Shown here: positions 27,299 to 35,224 of the stretch, one piece after another
Numbering within the stretch: position 1 is the stretch's first letter
How the letters are laid out: each line of letters starts with the position of its first letter
From: Anaerolineae bacterium
GTDB taxonomy: Bacteria > Chloroflexota > Anaerolineae > Aggregatilineales > Phototrophicaceae
Length of the DNA stretch: 64,000 bases
Reading direction: 5' to 3'
NCBI GenBank assembly: GCA_020849765.1
Contig: JADLAY010000034.1
Span: 62,001-126,000, forward strand
The notes under the pieces: model-generated
Database searches by the model: none
Told to the model about the DNA's origin: nothing
The model's input: only the letters and a program-made list of their open reading frames with translations
Program-made: the position numbers and the translations under genes

Positions 27299-27451
27299 GT
27301 TCTGTTCATTCCTTTGATCACGTATTGGATCTACCGAGCGTGTGTCTATCAAGACGGATAACGTGGTGCCCTGCCGCATCGAACACGGAGCCGAGGTTCG
27401 TGTCAGACATATCGACTAACCCGAGCAGCGAGCCTGGGCTGTTTCACATCA

Positions 27452-27646
27452 TCAATAGCCTTGAAATTCCGGATTGACTTCATCAAATCGTTTGCATCGC
27501 GCTTGTTCCGCCTGCGCATTAAGCAGGCGAAGTGACTTGGCGATCGGCTCATCGAGCAATTTCGCTCTTCGCATCACCTGCAAGAGTTCCTGTGTCAATT
27601 GCTCCAATTCATGGAGATGTTTATCAGAAACGGTGTCAAGATTCAT
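27452..27646 (-). CDS. small helical hypothetical protein
   Basis: A 64-residue, almost entirely helical protein rich in Leu, Gln and Glu (LHELEQLTQELLQVMRR), probably a short coiled coil. An in-frame GTG at 27712 preceded by GAGAGAGGG would add 22 residues and is a real alternative. The chosen ATG sits in CAGAACATG, the same octet-plus seen before the next gene at 27298. It is the first of the three unknown genes. Function unknown. Confidence 0.45.
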   Translation of the reverse strand: MNLDTVSDKHLHELEQLTQELLQVMRRAKLLDEPIAKSLRLLNAQAEQARCKRFDEVNPEFQGY

Positions 27647-27882
27647 GTTCTGCTCGCTTTCAATATTCAATCCCTGTGCACTGAATTGCACCAATCGTTT
27701 TGGCGCTTCCACAAACCCTCTCTCCAGTAAGCGCAGGCGATGACTCAGGCCACTACATCTGCTCCAGCGCCTTCACAACCGCAGATATCACAAGGAAGAC
27801 TCAATTCGGATTGGGTGTAGTGGAGAGTGAGTGCAGCGCAAAACTGGCTTGTTCAGGCTTCGATTGAGTTCGGCAAGGTGGG

Positions 27883-28194
27883 CTAGAAGCGCTTGTTGCG
27901 GCGATCGTAATCGTTGCGAACGAATCCGTTACCGCCAGCACGCTCCTCGCGTGGACGAGCTTCACTCACGTTCAAAGTGCGCTGGTCTAAGGAATGTCCA
28001 TTGAACCGTTGAATTGCATCCTGAGCCGCTGCATCGTCTGACATGTGTACAAACGCAAAACCCTTTGACATGCCAGTGTCCCGATCCAGAATCACCTTGA
28101 TCTCGGTGATCTCCCCGGCCTGGGCGAACAGTTCGCGGATCTGGTCTTCGGTTACGTTGTAGGACAAGTTGCCAACATAGAGCTTTTTCGCCAT
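27883..28194 (-). CDS. RRM-domain RNA-binding protein
   Basis: A 103-residue single-RRM protein. RNP2 is KLYVGNL at the N-terminus and RNP1 is KGFAFVHM at about residue 44, with the aromatic positions conserved. A short Arg/Gly/Asn-rich tail (RNDYDRRNKRF) adds nucleic-acid affinity. Such proteins in cyanobacteria and other bacteria are often cold-induced and bind mRNA. It has its own promoter and a leader of about 140 bases, long enough for temperature- or protein-controlled folding. Confidence 0.9.
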   Translation of the reverse strand: MAKKLYVGNLSYNVTEDQIRELFAQAGEITEIKVILDRDTGMSKGFAFVHMSDDAAAQDAIQRFNGHSLDQRTLNVSEARPREERAGGNGFVRNDYDRRNKRF

Positions 28195-28341
28195 GACATA
28201 CCCCTATATCCAGAAGGTTGTGTACTCGAAAGAGTAAGGAAGCGGTCGTGGCAAAAAATGCAGCAGTGATCGATCTCAGAAGGTCAAGGAGGAGCACAGG
28301 TGCAAAGTTGACCAGGGCAATTTGATACCCTACTCGCAATA
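28195..28341 (-). promoter_or_regulatory. long 5' leader of RRM gene
   Basis: About 140 bases separate the predicted transcription start from the RRM start codon. No gene on either strand is supported here. Long leaders of this kind are typical of cold-shock and RNA-binding protein genes; a specific structure was not established. Confidence 0.35.
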
Positions 28342-28370
28342 ATTATCGCACGTTTTCCAACTGAAGTAAA
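28342..28370 (-). promoter_or_regulatory. promoter of RRM gene
   Basis: On the minus strand TTTACT (28365-28370), a 17-base spacer and GATAAT (28342-28347). Both boxes are close to consensus. The rest of the stretch to the tRNA terminator (28371-28482) shows no feature. Confidence 0.5.
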
Positions 28371-28482
28371 CCTACAGCTAGGTCTTATGTAAAACCGCTT
28401 ACAAATACTTGTCATCCAGTCATCCCACAGGTGAGCCTTTCATACCGGTCACAGAACCCTGTGTCGAAAAGGGTGCGCAAAC

Positions 28483-28509
28483 AAAAAGGACGCCACGCCT
28501 GAGACGTCC
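28483..28509 (-). terminator. terminator after tRNA-Arg
   Basis: On the minus strand the stem GGACG/CGTCC (28488-28492 with 28505-28509) is followed by TTTTT (28483-28487). It lies eight bases after the tRNA 3' end. Confidence 0.55.
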
Positions 28510-28516
28510 CTTCGAG

Positions 28517-28588
28517 TACCCCCGACAGGACTCGAACCTGTGCACACGGTTTAGGAAACCGCTGCTCTATCCTCTGAGCTACGGGGGC
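28517..28588 (-). tRNA. tRNA-Arg (anticodon CCT)
   Basis: A complete 72-base cloverleaf on the minus strand. The 7-bp acceptor stem is GCCCCCG/CGGGGGT with a G-T first pair and discriminator A. The D-stem is GCTC/GAGC. The 5-bp anticodon stem encloses TTCCTAA, giving anticodon CCT, which reads AGG. The T-arm is ACAGG-TTCGAGT-CCTGT. The CCA end is not encoded. A terminator follows. Confidence 0.93.
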
Positions 28589-28652
28589 TTCTTACACCCT
28601 TTCTTATACCACACTTCCCCCTACGGCGAACAGCACCAACCAGCCTGCTCGG

Positions 28653-29201
28653 CTAGCCCAGCAGCAGGCGCAGCGCCACTGCGGTCACGATCTGAAAGAC
28701 GATGGCGCCCGATGAACCAAAGACCGACCACTGCTGCGTCATGTCCACACCAATCGCGCGCGTGACCGTCCACGCCAGCGGCCAGGCAGCGGCCAGGACG
28801 ACGATCCAGAGGCCAGCCAGCGGCGCCAGATCGCGCAGCAGCCACCCCTGCGCGATACCAATCGCCAGACCTGTGATCGCACCGCGGATCAGGAGCGGCG
28901 CCACTGCCGTCTCGATGCCTGCCAGACCAATGCCCGCCGCCAGACCGATGGCCATGCCCAACGCCGTGGCGACGATCCAGCGCGCGTCGAGAGGCGCGAT
29001 CTGGCGCAGGACGAGCCACTCGGCCAGGCCGATCACCGCTCCGGTGACCAGCCCAGCGAGGGCGCCTTTGAGAACGCTGTCGACAGGGCCCAGCAGCAGG
29101 TGAGCAAGCGTCCCGCCAATCGGGAAGCCGACGAAGGCCACGATCCAGAGCAGATAAGACCCGGTGTTGAATTGGATTGTCATCAGCTTGTGCATCCGCA
29201 T
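28653..29201 (-). CDS. hypothetical integral membrane protein
   Basis: A 182-residue protein with about six hydrophobic, glycine-rich helices and few charges. Repeats of the pattern G-x-A-x-G-L-A (IGLAEWLVLRQIAPLDARW and IGIAQGWLLRDLAPLAGLW) show an internal duplication of a two-helix unit. Its start shares an A with the stop of the preceding epimerase gene (TAATG), so the two are translationally coupled. Not recognised beyond membrane protein; the coupling suggests a role tied to the epimerase. Confidence 0.65.
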   Translation of the reverse strand: MRMHKLMTIQFNTGSYLLWIVAFVGFPIGGTLAHLLLGPVDSVLKGALAGLVTGAVIGLAEWLVLRQIAPLDARWIVATALGMAIGLAAGIGLAGIETAVAPLLIRGAITGLAIGIAQGWLLRDLAPLAGLWIVVLAAAWPLAWTVTRAIGVDMTQQWSVFGSSGAIVFQIVTAVALRLLLG

Positions 29202-30178
29202 TACGCCGCGCGTCCCTGCGCAGCCGATTTCGGATGCGCGCGGAACCACTCGACCGTCTGCCCCACCGAGTCGCGGTACGGTGTCGCTTTCATGCCGAAC
29301 GCCGCCGTGAACTTACGGCTGTCGAGCGTGAACGGCCCTGTGAATTCGTACATCATCTCGACCATCTCACGCGCGCCGGGCACGAACATACCCGCCAGAC
29401 GCATCATCAGCGGGCTGACGGCGCCCAACTTCGGCGTTTGCCCGGCAGCCTCGAACACCATCGTCAGCAGCTCGCGCTGCGTGATCGGCCGCGGGCTGGG
29501 GATATGCCAGGCCTGCCCCAGCGCCGAGTCGTGCTCGCCCAGGATCGCCAGCGCTTCGCCGACGTCTTCGGTATAGCTGAACGTGTGCGGCTGATCCAGG
29601 CTGCCGATGGCCGAGGCGCGTTTGCCCTCGATCGCCGGGTAGAAGATTTGATTGCCCATGATCAGGTAGGCCGGGCCGTAGAAATCGCTGGCGCGACCGC
29701 TGACCGCCCGCACTTTGCCCTGGGCATGCGCCGCCTGCCAGGCTTCGGCCAGCTGCGCGCGGACTTTGCCTTTGTGCGTCTGCGGGCGATAGGGCATCGT
29801 TTCGACGATCGGCGCGCCCTGCACATCGCCATACATGTAGAGGTTCTCCATCAGAATCAGTTTGGCATCGACCGCTGCCGCCGCATTCAAGATCGACGCC
29901 TGGAGCGGCGGGAACTTCGCTTCCCATTCGTGATACTCCGGCTGCGCACACTGATAGACGTGCGTCGCACCCGCTACGGCGACCTGCGCGCTGGAGGCGT
30001 CGTAGGCATCGGCGCGGGCGAATTCCACGCCCTGCACCGGCCCTGTCGCCAGCGATGGCGCACCACCGCGACTGATCATGCGGATGCGTTTACCACGCCG
30101 CTGCAGTGCGCGCATGACCGCCGCGCCGACCGGCCCTGTCCCGAAAATCACGTGCAGTTCGTTCGAATTCTGGTTCAT
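29201..30178 (-). CDS. NAD(P)-dependent epimerase/dehydratase-like protein
   Basis: A 325-residue extended SDR-like protein. FGTGPVGAAVMRAL is the nucleotide loop and is close to the GxGxxG of NmrA/atypical SDRs. RGKRIRMISRGG after beta-2 suggests NADP. The usual YxxxK is replaced by a less clear PAYLIMGNQ region, so catalysis may be atypical. AGGAGGGCAATC before the ATG is an excellent ribosome site, which decides against a longer start. It follows the TetR regulator on the same strand and is a likely target of it. Confidence 0.78.
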   Translation of the reverse strand: MNQNSNELHVIFGTGPVGAAVMRALQRRGKRIRMISRGGAPSLATGPVQGVEFARADAYDASSAQVAVAGATHVYQCAQPEYHEWEAKFPPLQASILNAAAAVDAKLILMENLYMYGDVQGAPIVETMPYRPQTHKGKVRAQLAEAWQAAHAQGKVRAVSGRASDFYGPAYLIMGNQIFYPAIEGKRASAIGSLDQPHTFSYTEDVGEALAILGEHDSALGQAWHIPSPRPITQRELLTMVFEAAGQTPKLGAVSPLMMRLAGMFVPGAREMVEMMYEFTGPFTLDSRKFTAAFGMKATPYRDSVGQTVEWFRAHPKSAAQGRAA

Positions 30179-30299
30179 GATTGCCCTCCTGTGGCAAGTT
30201 CTGACTGAAGAAAGCAAGGCGTGTTGAAGAGACCCGGCGCGCACGTCGCCGGTCAGCGAATTCCGATAGATTGCGAAAGCTGTGTGAGTGGCTAGCCGA

Positions 30300-30998
30300 T
30301 TACCAGCGCATCCCCATTGTGGTCAGCAGAGCACGGATGGCTGCCTCGTAGAACTGGTCGACATCGCCGACGTTTGGCCCCAGGTGCTCATACATTTCGA
30401 GCATGATGATGCCGTGTACCTCTGTCCAGACGATCATCGTCAGGTGGTAGGCCATGGGGTGGATCGGGTAGGCGCCCTCGGCGATCAGGTCACGTTCGTG
30501 CTGCTCGACGTTCGCCGGGATGACGTCGTAGGGCGGCTGCGGCACCAGATTGCCATTTTGCAGCAGCGTCTCCATCGATTGGACGATGGGCACGAACGTA
30601 CGCACGACGGCAGGCACCGTCACCTCGCGCGGCGCGACGTAGCCGGGGATCGGATTGCCGTAGATGAGCTGAAAATCGACCCGGTGTTCGCTGGCCCAAC
30701 GCCGGTAAGTCACCAGCAGGCCGAAAAGGCGCTCAGGCAGCGGTTGCTCTGCGAGTGCCACATCAGCCGCTTCCAACGCATCGGCCAGGCCATTGAAGCC
30801 ATCCACGATCAGGGCGGTGATCAAATCGTCGCGCGTCGGATAGTAGCGATAGAGCGCCGGAGCCGTCATGTCCATCGCCCGCCCGATCCCACGCAGCGAG
30901 ATGGCCGCGGTGCCTTCCTCAGCCATCTGCTGGCGCGCAATGTCCTTGATCGTTGCCTGCGTCTCTTCGAAGGCCGTTTCGTCGCGTTGTCGTGGCAT
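30300..30998 (-). CDS. TetR/AcrR family transcriptional regulator
   Basis: A 232-residue repressor. The N-terminal helix-turn-helix reads AISLRGIGRAMDMTAPALYRYY followed by PTRDDLITALI (about residues 30-65), the standard TetR DNA-binding domain. The C-terminal part is helical and specific, with a WTEVHGIIMLEM segment. The start at 30998 gives the normal N-terminus; upstream codons run into the promoter. Its promoter contains an inverted repeat overlapping the -10, so autorepression is likely. The downstream epimerase and membrane protein genes are probable co-regulated partners. Confidence 0.88.
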   Translation of the reverse strand: MPRQRDETAFEETQATIKDIARQQMAEEGTAAISLRGIGRAMDMTAPALYRYYPTRDDLITALIVDGFNGLADALEAADVALAEQPLPERLFGLLVTYRRWASEHRVDFQLIYGNPIPGYVAPREVTVPAVVRTFVPIVQSMETLLQNGNLVPQPPYDVIPANVEQHERDLIAEGAYPIHPMAYHLTMIVWTEVHGIIMLEMYEHLGPNVGDVDQFYEAAIRALLTTMGMRW

Positions 30999-31028
30999 CT
31001 CACCGCTCCGATATGCGTCATTCACCTT

Positions 31029-31065
31029 ACAGTGTTTACTATACACTGTTTACTAATTGTGTCAA
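31029..31065 (-). promoter_or_regulatory. TetR-gene promoter with overlapping operator
   Basis: On the minus strand a perfect TTGACA (31060-31065), a 16-base spacer and TATAGT (31038-31043). The inverted repeat ACAGTGT-N7-ACACTGT (31029-31049) covers the -10 box, and the element TAGTAAACA occurs twice in a row. This is the layout of a self-repressed TetR promoter. Confidence 0.65.
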
Positions 31066-31092
31066 GAGGTCAATCGAGCAGTCGTGGCAACT

Positions 31093-31121
31093 AAAAAGGG
31101 ATGAGGCGATCGCCCCATCCC
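31093..31121 (-). terminator. terminator after metG
   Basis: On the minus strand GGGATG-GGGCGATCGCCT-CATCCC (31098-31121), whose inner part GGCGATCGCC is also self-complementary, followed by TTTTT (31093-31097). It lies 29 bases after the metG stop. Confidence 0.65.
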
Positions 31122-31150
31122 TGTCACTGACGGTTATGCAAGCGAAGCCC

Positions 31151-32974
31151 TCACTCGACGACGATCTCGCGCTCATCGCGCGGCGCGCCAAGTTTCGCCC
31201 GCTCCTGCTCGATGATCTCCGGGTCGAGCTTGACGTAGAGCGCCTTAGGCTCGCGTAATGCCTGGCCCGGCGGAAGGCTGCGCTTCTCCCAACGCCCGAT
31301 GGCCCCGCTGCCGTCGTAGGTCAGTCCCTTGTGCGCGCGTGTCGATTCTTCGTACTCGATGATCTGCTGCTGGCCGAACAACTGGCCGTCGTAACCCAGA
31401 TATTCGTGGACGCGCTGCGCACTGAACGGCAGGTACGGCGCCAGCAGGACGTTCAGGTTGTCGATCACGCGCAGGATCGTGTAGACCGATTTCGCTGCAT
31501 CTTCGGGATCTTCCTTGATCCGCTTCCACGGCTCGCGCTTGTCGAGATAGCCGTTCGCCTCGCGCACGAGCGTCATCGCCGAGTTGAGCGCATCACGCAG
31601 CTTGACCGCATCGAGCAGCTCGCCGAGTTCTTCGAACCCGGCCTCCGCCTTGGCAATCATCGCCTGGTCGGCCTCGGTCAATTCGCCGGGCACGGGCACT
31701 TTGCCCTCGAAACGCTTGTAGGCAAAGCTGAGCATCCGGTTGACCAGATTGCCCCAGGCCGCCAACAGCTCGCCATTGACGCGGTTGAAGAAGCCCTCCC
31801 AGGAGTAATCGGTGTCGCTCGTCTCCGGCATGACCGCCGCCACATAGTAGCGCACGGCATCCGGCTGGTAGCGCTCCAGGATATCCGGCAGCCAGATGGC
31901 CCAGTTGCGGCTCTTGGAGAATTTATCGCCCTCGATGTTCATGAACTCGTTGGCGGGCACGTCGTACGGCAGTTGCAACGGCGCATCGTAGTGCTTGCCG
32001 ATGTTATCGCCCTCGCTGTTGTAGATGCCATCCACGCCCAACAGTTCGGACTGCCAGATGATGGTGTGGAACGGGATGTTGTCCTTGCCGATGAAGTTAT
32101 AGATCTCGACCTCAGGGTTGTACCACCAGTCTTTCCAGGCATCCGGCTGGCCGATGTTCTTCGCCCACTCGATGCTGGCGGTGAAGTAACCCATGACCGC
32201 CTCGAACCAGACGTAGAGCTTTTTGGCTTCCCAGCCCGGCAGCGGCACGTCGATGCCCCAGTCGATGTCGCGCGTGATCGGGCGCCCCTGTAAGCCGTCT
32301 TCAATGAAGTTGCGGCTGAATCGGATCACCTGCGGGCGCCAGTGATGGGCGTGTGCATCGAGATAGTCGAGCAGCTGCGGCTCGAAGCGTGCCAGATCGA
32401 GAAAGTAGTGGTCACTCTCGCGCACGATCAGCTTGTCTTCCGGGCGATTGCGATTGCGCGGGTTGATCAGCTTGGTCGCGTCGAGCAAATTGCCGCAGTT
32501 ATCGCACTGGTCGCCGCGTGCGTTGGGATAGTGGCAGATGTAGCACTCGCCCTCGACGTAACGATCCGGCAGGAAGCGCTTTTCCTGCTCGCTGTACATC
32601 AACTGCTGGGTCTGCTTGTACAGGTAGCCTTTTTCGAGCAGATTCAGGAAGAAATCCTGCGCCACCTTGTGATGATTCTCCGTGTCGGTGTGCGTGAACA
32701 GATCGTAGCTGATGCCGACCTTCTGCTGCGCTAGCAGGAAACGTTCGTGATAATGCTCGAAGATCGAGCGCGCGCTGACGCCACGCTTATCCGCCTCGAC
32801 CGAGATCGGCGTGCCGTGGCTGTCCGAGCCGGAGACCATCAGGACGTGATTCCCCTTGAGCCGGTGATAGCGCGCGAAGATATCGGCGGGCAGGTAGGCG
32901 CCTGCCAGATGGCCGATGTGGAGGTCGCCATTGGCGTAGGGCCAAGCGACGGAGACGTGGATGAACTTCGGCAT
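31151..32974 (-). CDS. metG: methionine--tRNA ligase
   Basis: Methionyl-tRNA synthetase of 607 residues, class I. The HIGH motif is in GDLHIGHLAGAYLP near residue 18. The zinc knuckle is CYICHYPNARGDQCDNCG (about residue 142), the KMSKS motif appears as KFSKS, and the anticodon-binding helical domain follows. The KFSKS variant keeps the catalytic lysines. The C-terminal EMAP/tRBD extension is absent. The final 35 residues (REPKALYVKLDPEIIEQERA) form a short family-specific tail. It stands alone with its own terminator. Confidence 0.95.
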   Translation of the reverse strand: MPKFIHVSVAWPYANGDLHIGHLAGAYLPADIFARYHRLKGNHVLMVSGSDSHGTPISVEADKRGVSARSIFEHYHERFLLAQQKVGISYDLFTHTDTENHHKVAQDFFLNLLEKGYLYKQTQQLMYSEQEKRFLPDRYVEGECYICHYPNARGDQCDNCGNLLDATKLINPRNRNRPEDKLIVRESDHYFLDLARFEPQLLDYLDAHAHHWRPQVIRFSRNFIEDGLQGRPITRDIDWGIDVPLPGWEAKKLYVWFEAVMGYFTASIEWAKNIGQPDAWKDWWYNPEVEIYNFIGKDNIPFHTIIWQSELLGVDGIYNSEGDNIGKHYDAPLQLPYDVPANEFMNIEGDKFSKSRNWAIWLPDILERYQPDAVRYYVAAVMPETSDTDYSWEGFFNRVNGELLAAWGNLVNRMLSFAYKRFEGKVPVPGELTEADQAMIAKAEAGFEELGELLDAVKLRDALNSAMTLVREANGYLDKREPWKRIKEDPEDAAKSVYTILRVIDNLNVLLAPYLPFSAQRVHEYLGYDGQLFGQQQIIEYEESTRAHKGLTYDGSGAIGRWEKRSLPPGQALREPKALYVKLDPEIIEQERAKLGAPRDEREIVVE

Positions 32975-33112
32975 GATGGGCTATTCGCCTTTGGTTATTG
33001 GTGTCCGGCAAATGAGCCTTCCACCAGAATTCAACGTGATGAATGACGAGATTTTAGACCGAGACGGCGGATGACACAAAGCCAAACGTCAGCGACAGCC
33101 GTTCGCAGAATC

Positions 33113-33140
33113 AAAAACCGCCTGCCCACGGGACAGACGG
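33113..33140 (-). terminator. terminator downstream of TIR-FGE gene
   Basis: On the minus strand CCGTCTG (33134-33140) pairs with CAGGCGG (33118-33124), followed by TTTTT (33113-33117). The remaining stretch between metG and this gene (32975-33294) shows no other feature. Confidence 0.5.
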
Positions 33141-33294
33141 CTTGCCTGCACGCTCGACAAACCTCACCTACGCGCGCGCCAATACCGCCCCCATCCCGAT
33201 AGATAGATGACGCCGCATTCGACGTGAGAAGATACCCCGTAATTCGTTTATGCCCTCAGCATAGGTAAAACGGCGCATCGTGTCAACCGGCATA

Positions 33295-35136
33295 CTAACT
33301 GTCCAAATCTCCATCCTGGTAATCGCGGGCACAGCGAAATCCGATCACGTTGTTCGAATCGTTGGGATCGTTCCAGGAGCGGAAGAACGCGCGCAGCGTG
33401 GACGAATCGTTAGTGTGCCACGAGCCACCCCGCAGCACCCGACCGTCTGTCCTATCCATGTCTTCCCGGCCATCGCTGGCATCATACGGATAAGGCAGAT
33501 ATACACTGCTCACCCACTCCCAGACATTCCCGCTCATATCCAGCGCGCCCACCCACGACGCTCCCTGCGGTCGGCTGCCCACGTACGCCGTTTGCTCACC
33601 TGCATTGCCGGACCAGACCGCGTTGTACTCATTCCACATGTTGCCCCACGGGTACGTCAAATCGTCGGGCCCACGTGCGGCATATTCCCACTCCGCCTCG
33701 GTTGGCAGCCTTCCACCCCGCAGCCCACAAAAATCGCGGGCTTCAAACCATGAAATTTGCTCAACCGGACGGTCACTTTCTTGCCAACGGCTCGGCTTTG
33801 TTTGCCCGGCCAGCCCTTCGTACTGCCCGTTGGCAACTTCGTACTTGTCGATCCAGAAGGGTTCATGGAAGCACTGGGTTTGAATCCGCTGTTCATCGTC
33901 GTTGCCATCTTCGCTACCCATGTCGAAACAGCCTACCGGCACAAGTAACATGGTCGCGCCGACAAACTCGCGCTCTACCGGCGACCACTGCTCATTCGCC
34001 GCAATCAGCGCCCCGCCCGCGTAACCAGGTGCGGGCGTCGGCGTCCAGAGGGTGGCCGTCGCCGTAGCACCAATCATCGCTACCTGGGTCGCAGTCCGGT
34101 CGCCGGAAAGCTGCGCTTCTGCCGTGAGCCGGTAATCCGGCGTAGGAGTCGACGTCCACCATATGGCAGTCGCAGTTTGCGCGTTCGCTGTCGCCAGCAC
34201 ATCGAGCGTCGCAAGCTGGTCGAGGGTCGCCTGTGCGTCGCTGGCTGCCTGCGCGGCCGTCGTCTCCGCAGCAGCCGTCGTCTCCGCAGCAGCCGTCTGT
34301 TCGGCGGCGCCTGCTAAGGTGGCTGCTTCTTCTGTCTGGATCACCAGCATGAGCGCACCGATGGTCGCAGCTTCTTCGGTCTGTGAGAGCGTTTCCGTAG
34401 GCGTAATGCTCGGCGTCGGTGTATTAGGATCGGTTGGTGGTACAGGGGTGTCGGTCGATGTCGGCGTCGGAGTGGAACTCGGCGCCGGTGCTTCGGTGGA
34501 AGTCGATAGAGGCGCATCCGTTGGAGGTTGCCCAACAGCCTGCTCAGTCGCCGTTGCGGATGATGTCGGCGTCGAGTCACCACCTCCGCCAAAGCCGCCG
34601 TTCAGCGCAAACAGGCCAACTATGCCGATCACGGCTACCAAGGCCACGCCCCATGCCAGTGCAGGCACTCGTCGCGATGACTTCTCCGGCAGTTGCGGCT
34701 GCGTCGGAATCTCCGCGCTCGTATCGCTTACGCCCGGCAGTGGGTTCAGCCGAAGCCCATTACGCCGCAACTCCCCGTGAAGCTGTTTAAACGCTGTCGC
34801 AAATGACTGCCGCTCAAAATCGACATATTGCAGACGGCTCAGTTGATAATGGACATTCGCCCGTTTCCAAAGCACGGGCACAATCGGCTTGCCCTTGTCA
34901 CGAAAATACTGCCACTCTTCCTCAACATTACGTGACGCTGACGAGGCAGGTGAAATGATGACGATCATCAGATCGCAGGTATCCAGTCCCTGCTGGATGG
35001 CGCTGCTCCAGTTCATGCCCGCGGAGATGTCTTCAACATCGAGCCAGACTTCCGCCCCGACGTTTGAGAGGGCTTCAGCAAGCTGGCGAGCGAACGCTTC
35101 GTCTGAGCGGCTGTAACTGATGAAGATGTGCGACAT
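33295..35136 (-). CDS. TIR domain - membrane helix - stalk - FGE-sulfatase domain protein
   Basis: A 613-residue four-part protein. Residues 1-130 are a TIR domain (HIFISYSRSDEAFARQL, VEEEWQYFRDKGKPIVPVL), with candidate NADase Glu in VEEEW. A membrane helix (about 160-178) precedes a long Thr/Pro/Ser linker. Alanine-rich TEEAAT/AETTAA repeats form a probable stalk (about 250-360). The C-terminal 210 residues are a formylglycine-generating-enzyme-like domain (CFDMGSEDG, GRLPTEAEWEYAARG, GNVWEWVSS, RGGSW, GFRCAR). The TIR part would face the cytosol and the FGE-like part outside. FGE-like domains without sulfatases often bind ligands, so sensing is likely; catalysis is doubtful. Confidence 0.85.
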   Translation of the reverse strand: MSHIFISYSRSDEAFARQLAEALSNVGAEVWLDVEDISAGMNWSSAIQQGLDTCDLMIVIISPASSASRNVEEEWQYFRDKGKPIVPVLWKRANVHYQLSRLQYVDFERQSFATAFKQLHGELRRNGLRLNPLPGVSDTSAEIPTQPQLPEKSSRRVPALAWGVALVAVIGIVGLFALNGGFGGGGDSTPTSSATATEQAVGQPPTDAPLSTSTEAPAPSSTPTPTSTDTPVPPTDPNTPTPSITPTETLSQTEEAATIGALMLVIQTEEAATLAGAAEQTAAAETTAAAETTAAQAASDAQATLDQLATLDVLATANAQTATAIWWTSTPTPDYRLTAEAQLSGDRTATQVAMIGATATATLWTPTPAPGYAGGALIAANEQWSPVEREFVGATMLLVPVGCFDMGSEDGNDDEQRIQTQCFHEPFWIDKYEVANGQYEGLAGQTKPSRWQESDRPVEQISWFEARDFCGLRGGRLPTEAEWEYAARGPDDLTYPWGNMWNEYNAVWSGNAGEQTAYVGSRPQGASWVGALDMSGNVWEWVSSVYLPYPYDASDGREDMDRTDGRVLRGGSWHTNDSSTLRAFFRSWNDPNDSNNVIGFRCARDYQDGDLDS

Positions 35137-35224
35137 CGAGCTTGCCTATGCGATCATGTTTGAGAGGCACGCGCACCTATTATTCCGCACTTCGCCTACC
35201 TGCGGCAAATGTCATCGACCGCAC

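Noticed and set aside
27358..27445. Sequence resembling part of 5S rRNA (CATCGAACACGGAGCCGAGG)
   Set aside because: Only a short core looks similar. The spacing to flanking conserved blocks is wrong and no closing helix I exists, so I treat it as chance.
33113..33294. CRISPR or tandem repeat array in the metG/TIR intergenic region
   Set aside because: Only one terminator hairpin is visible; there are no regularly spaced repeats there or elsewhere in the window.
33295..34000. FGE-like domain as a true sulfatase-maturing enzyme
   Set aside because: No sulfatase gene is in the window, and the domain sits behind a TIR domain, membrane helix and stalk, where binding rather than maturation is the usual role.
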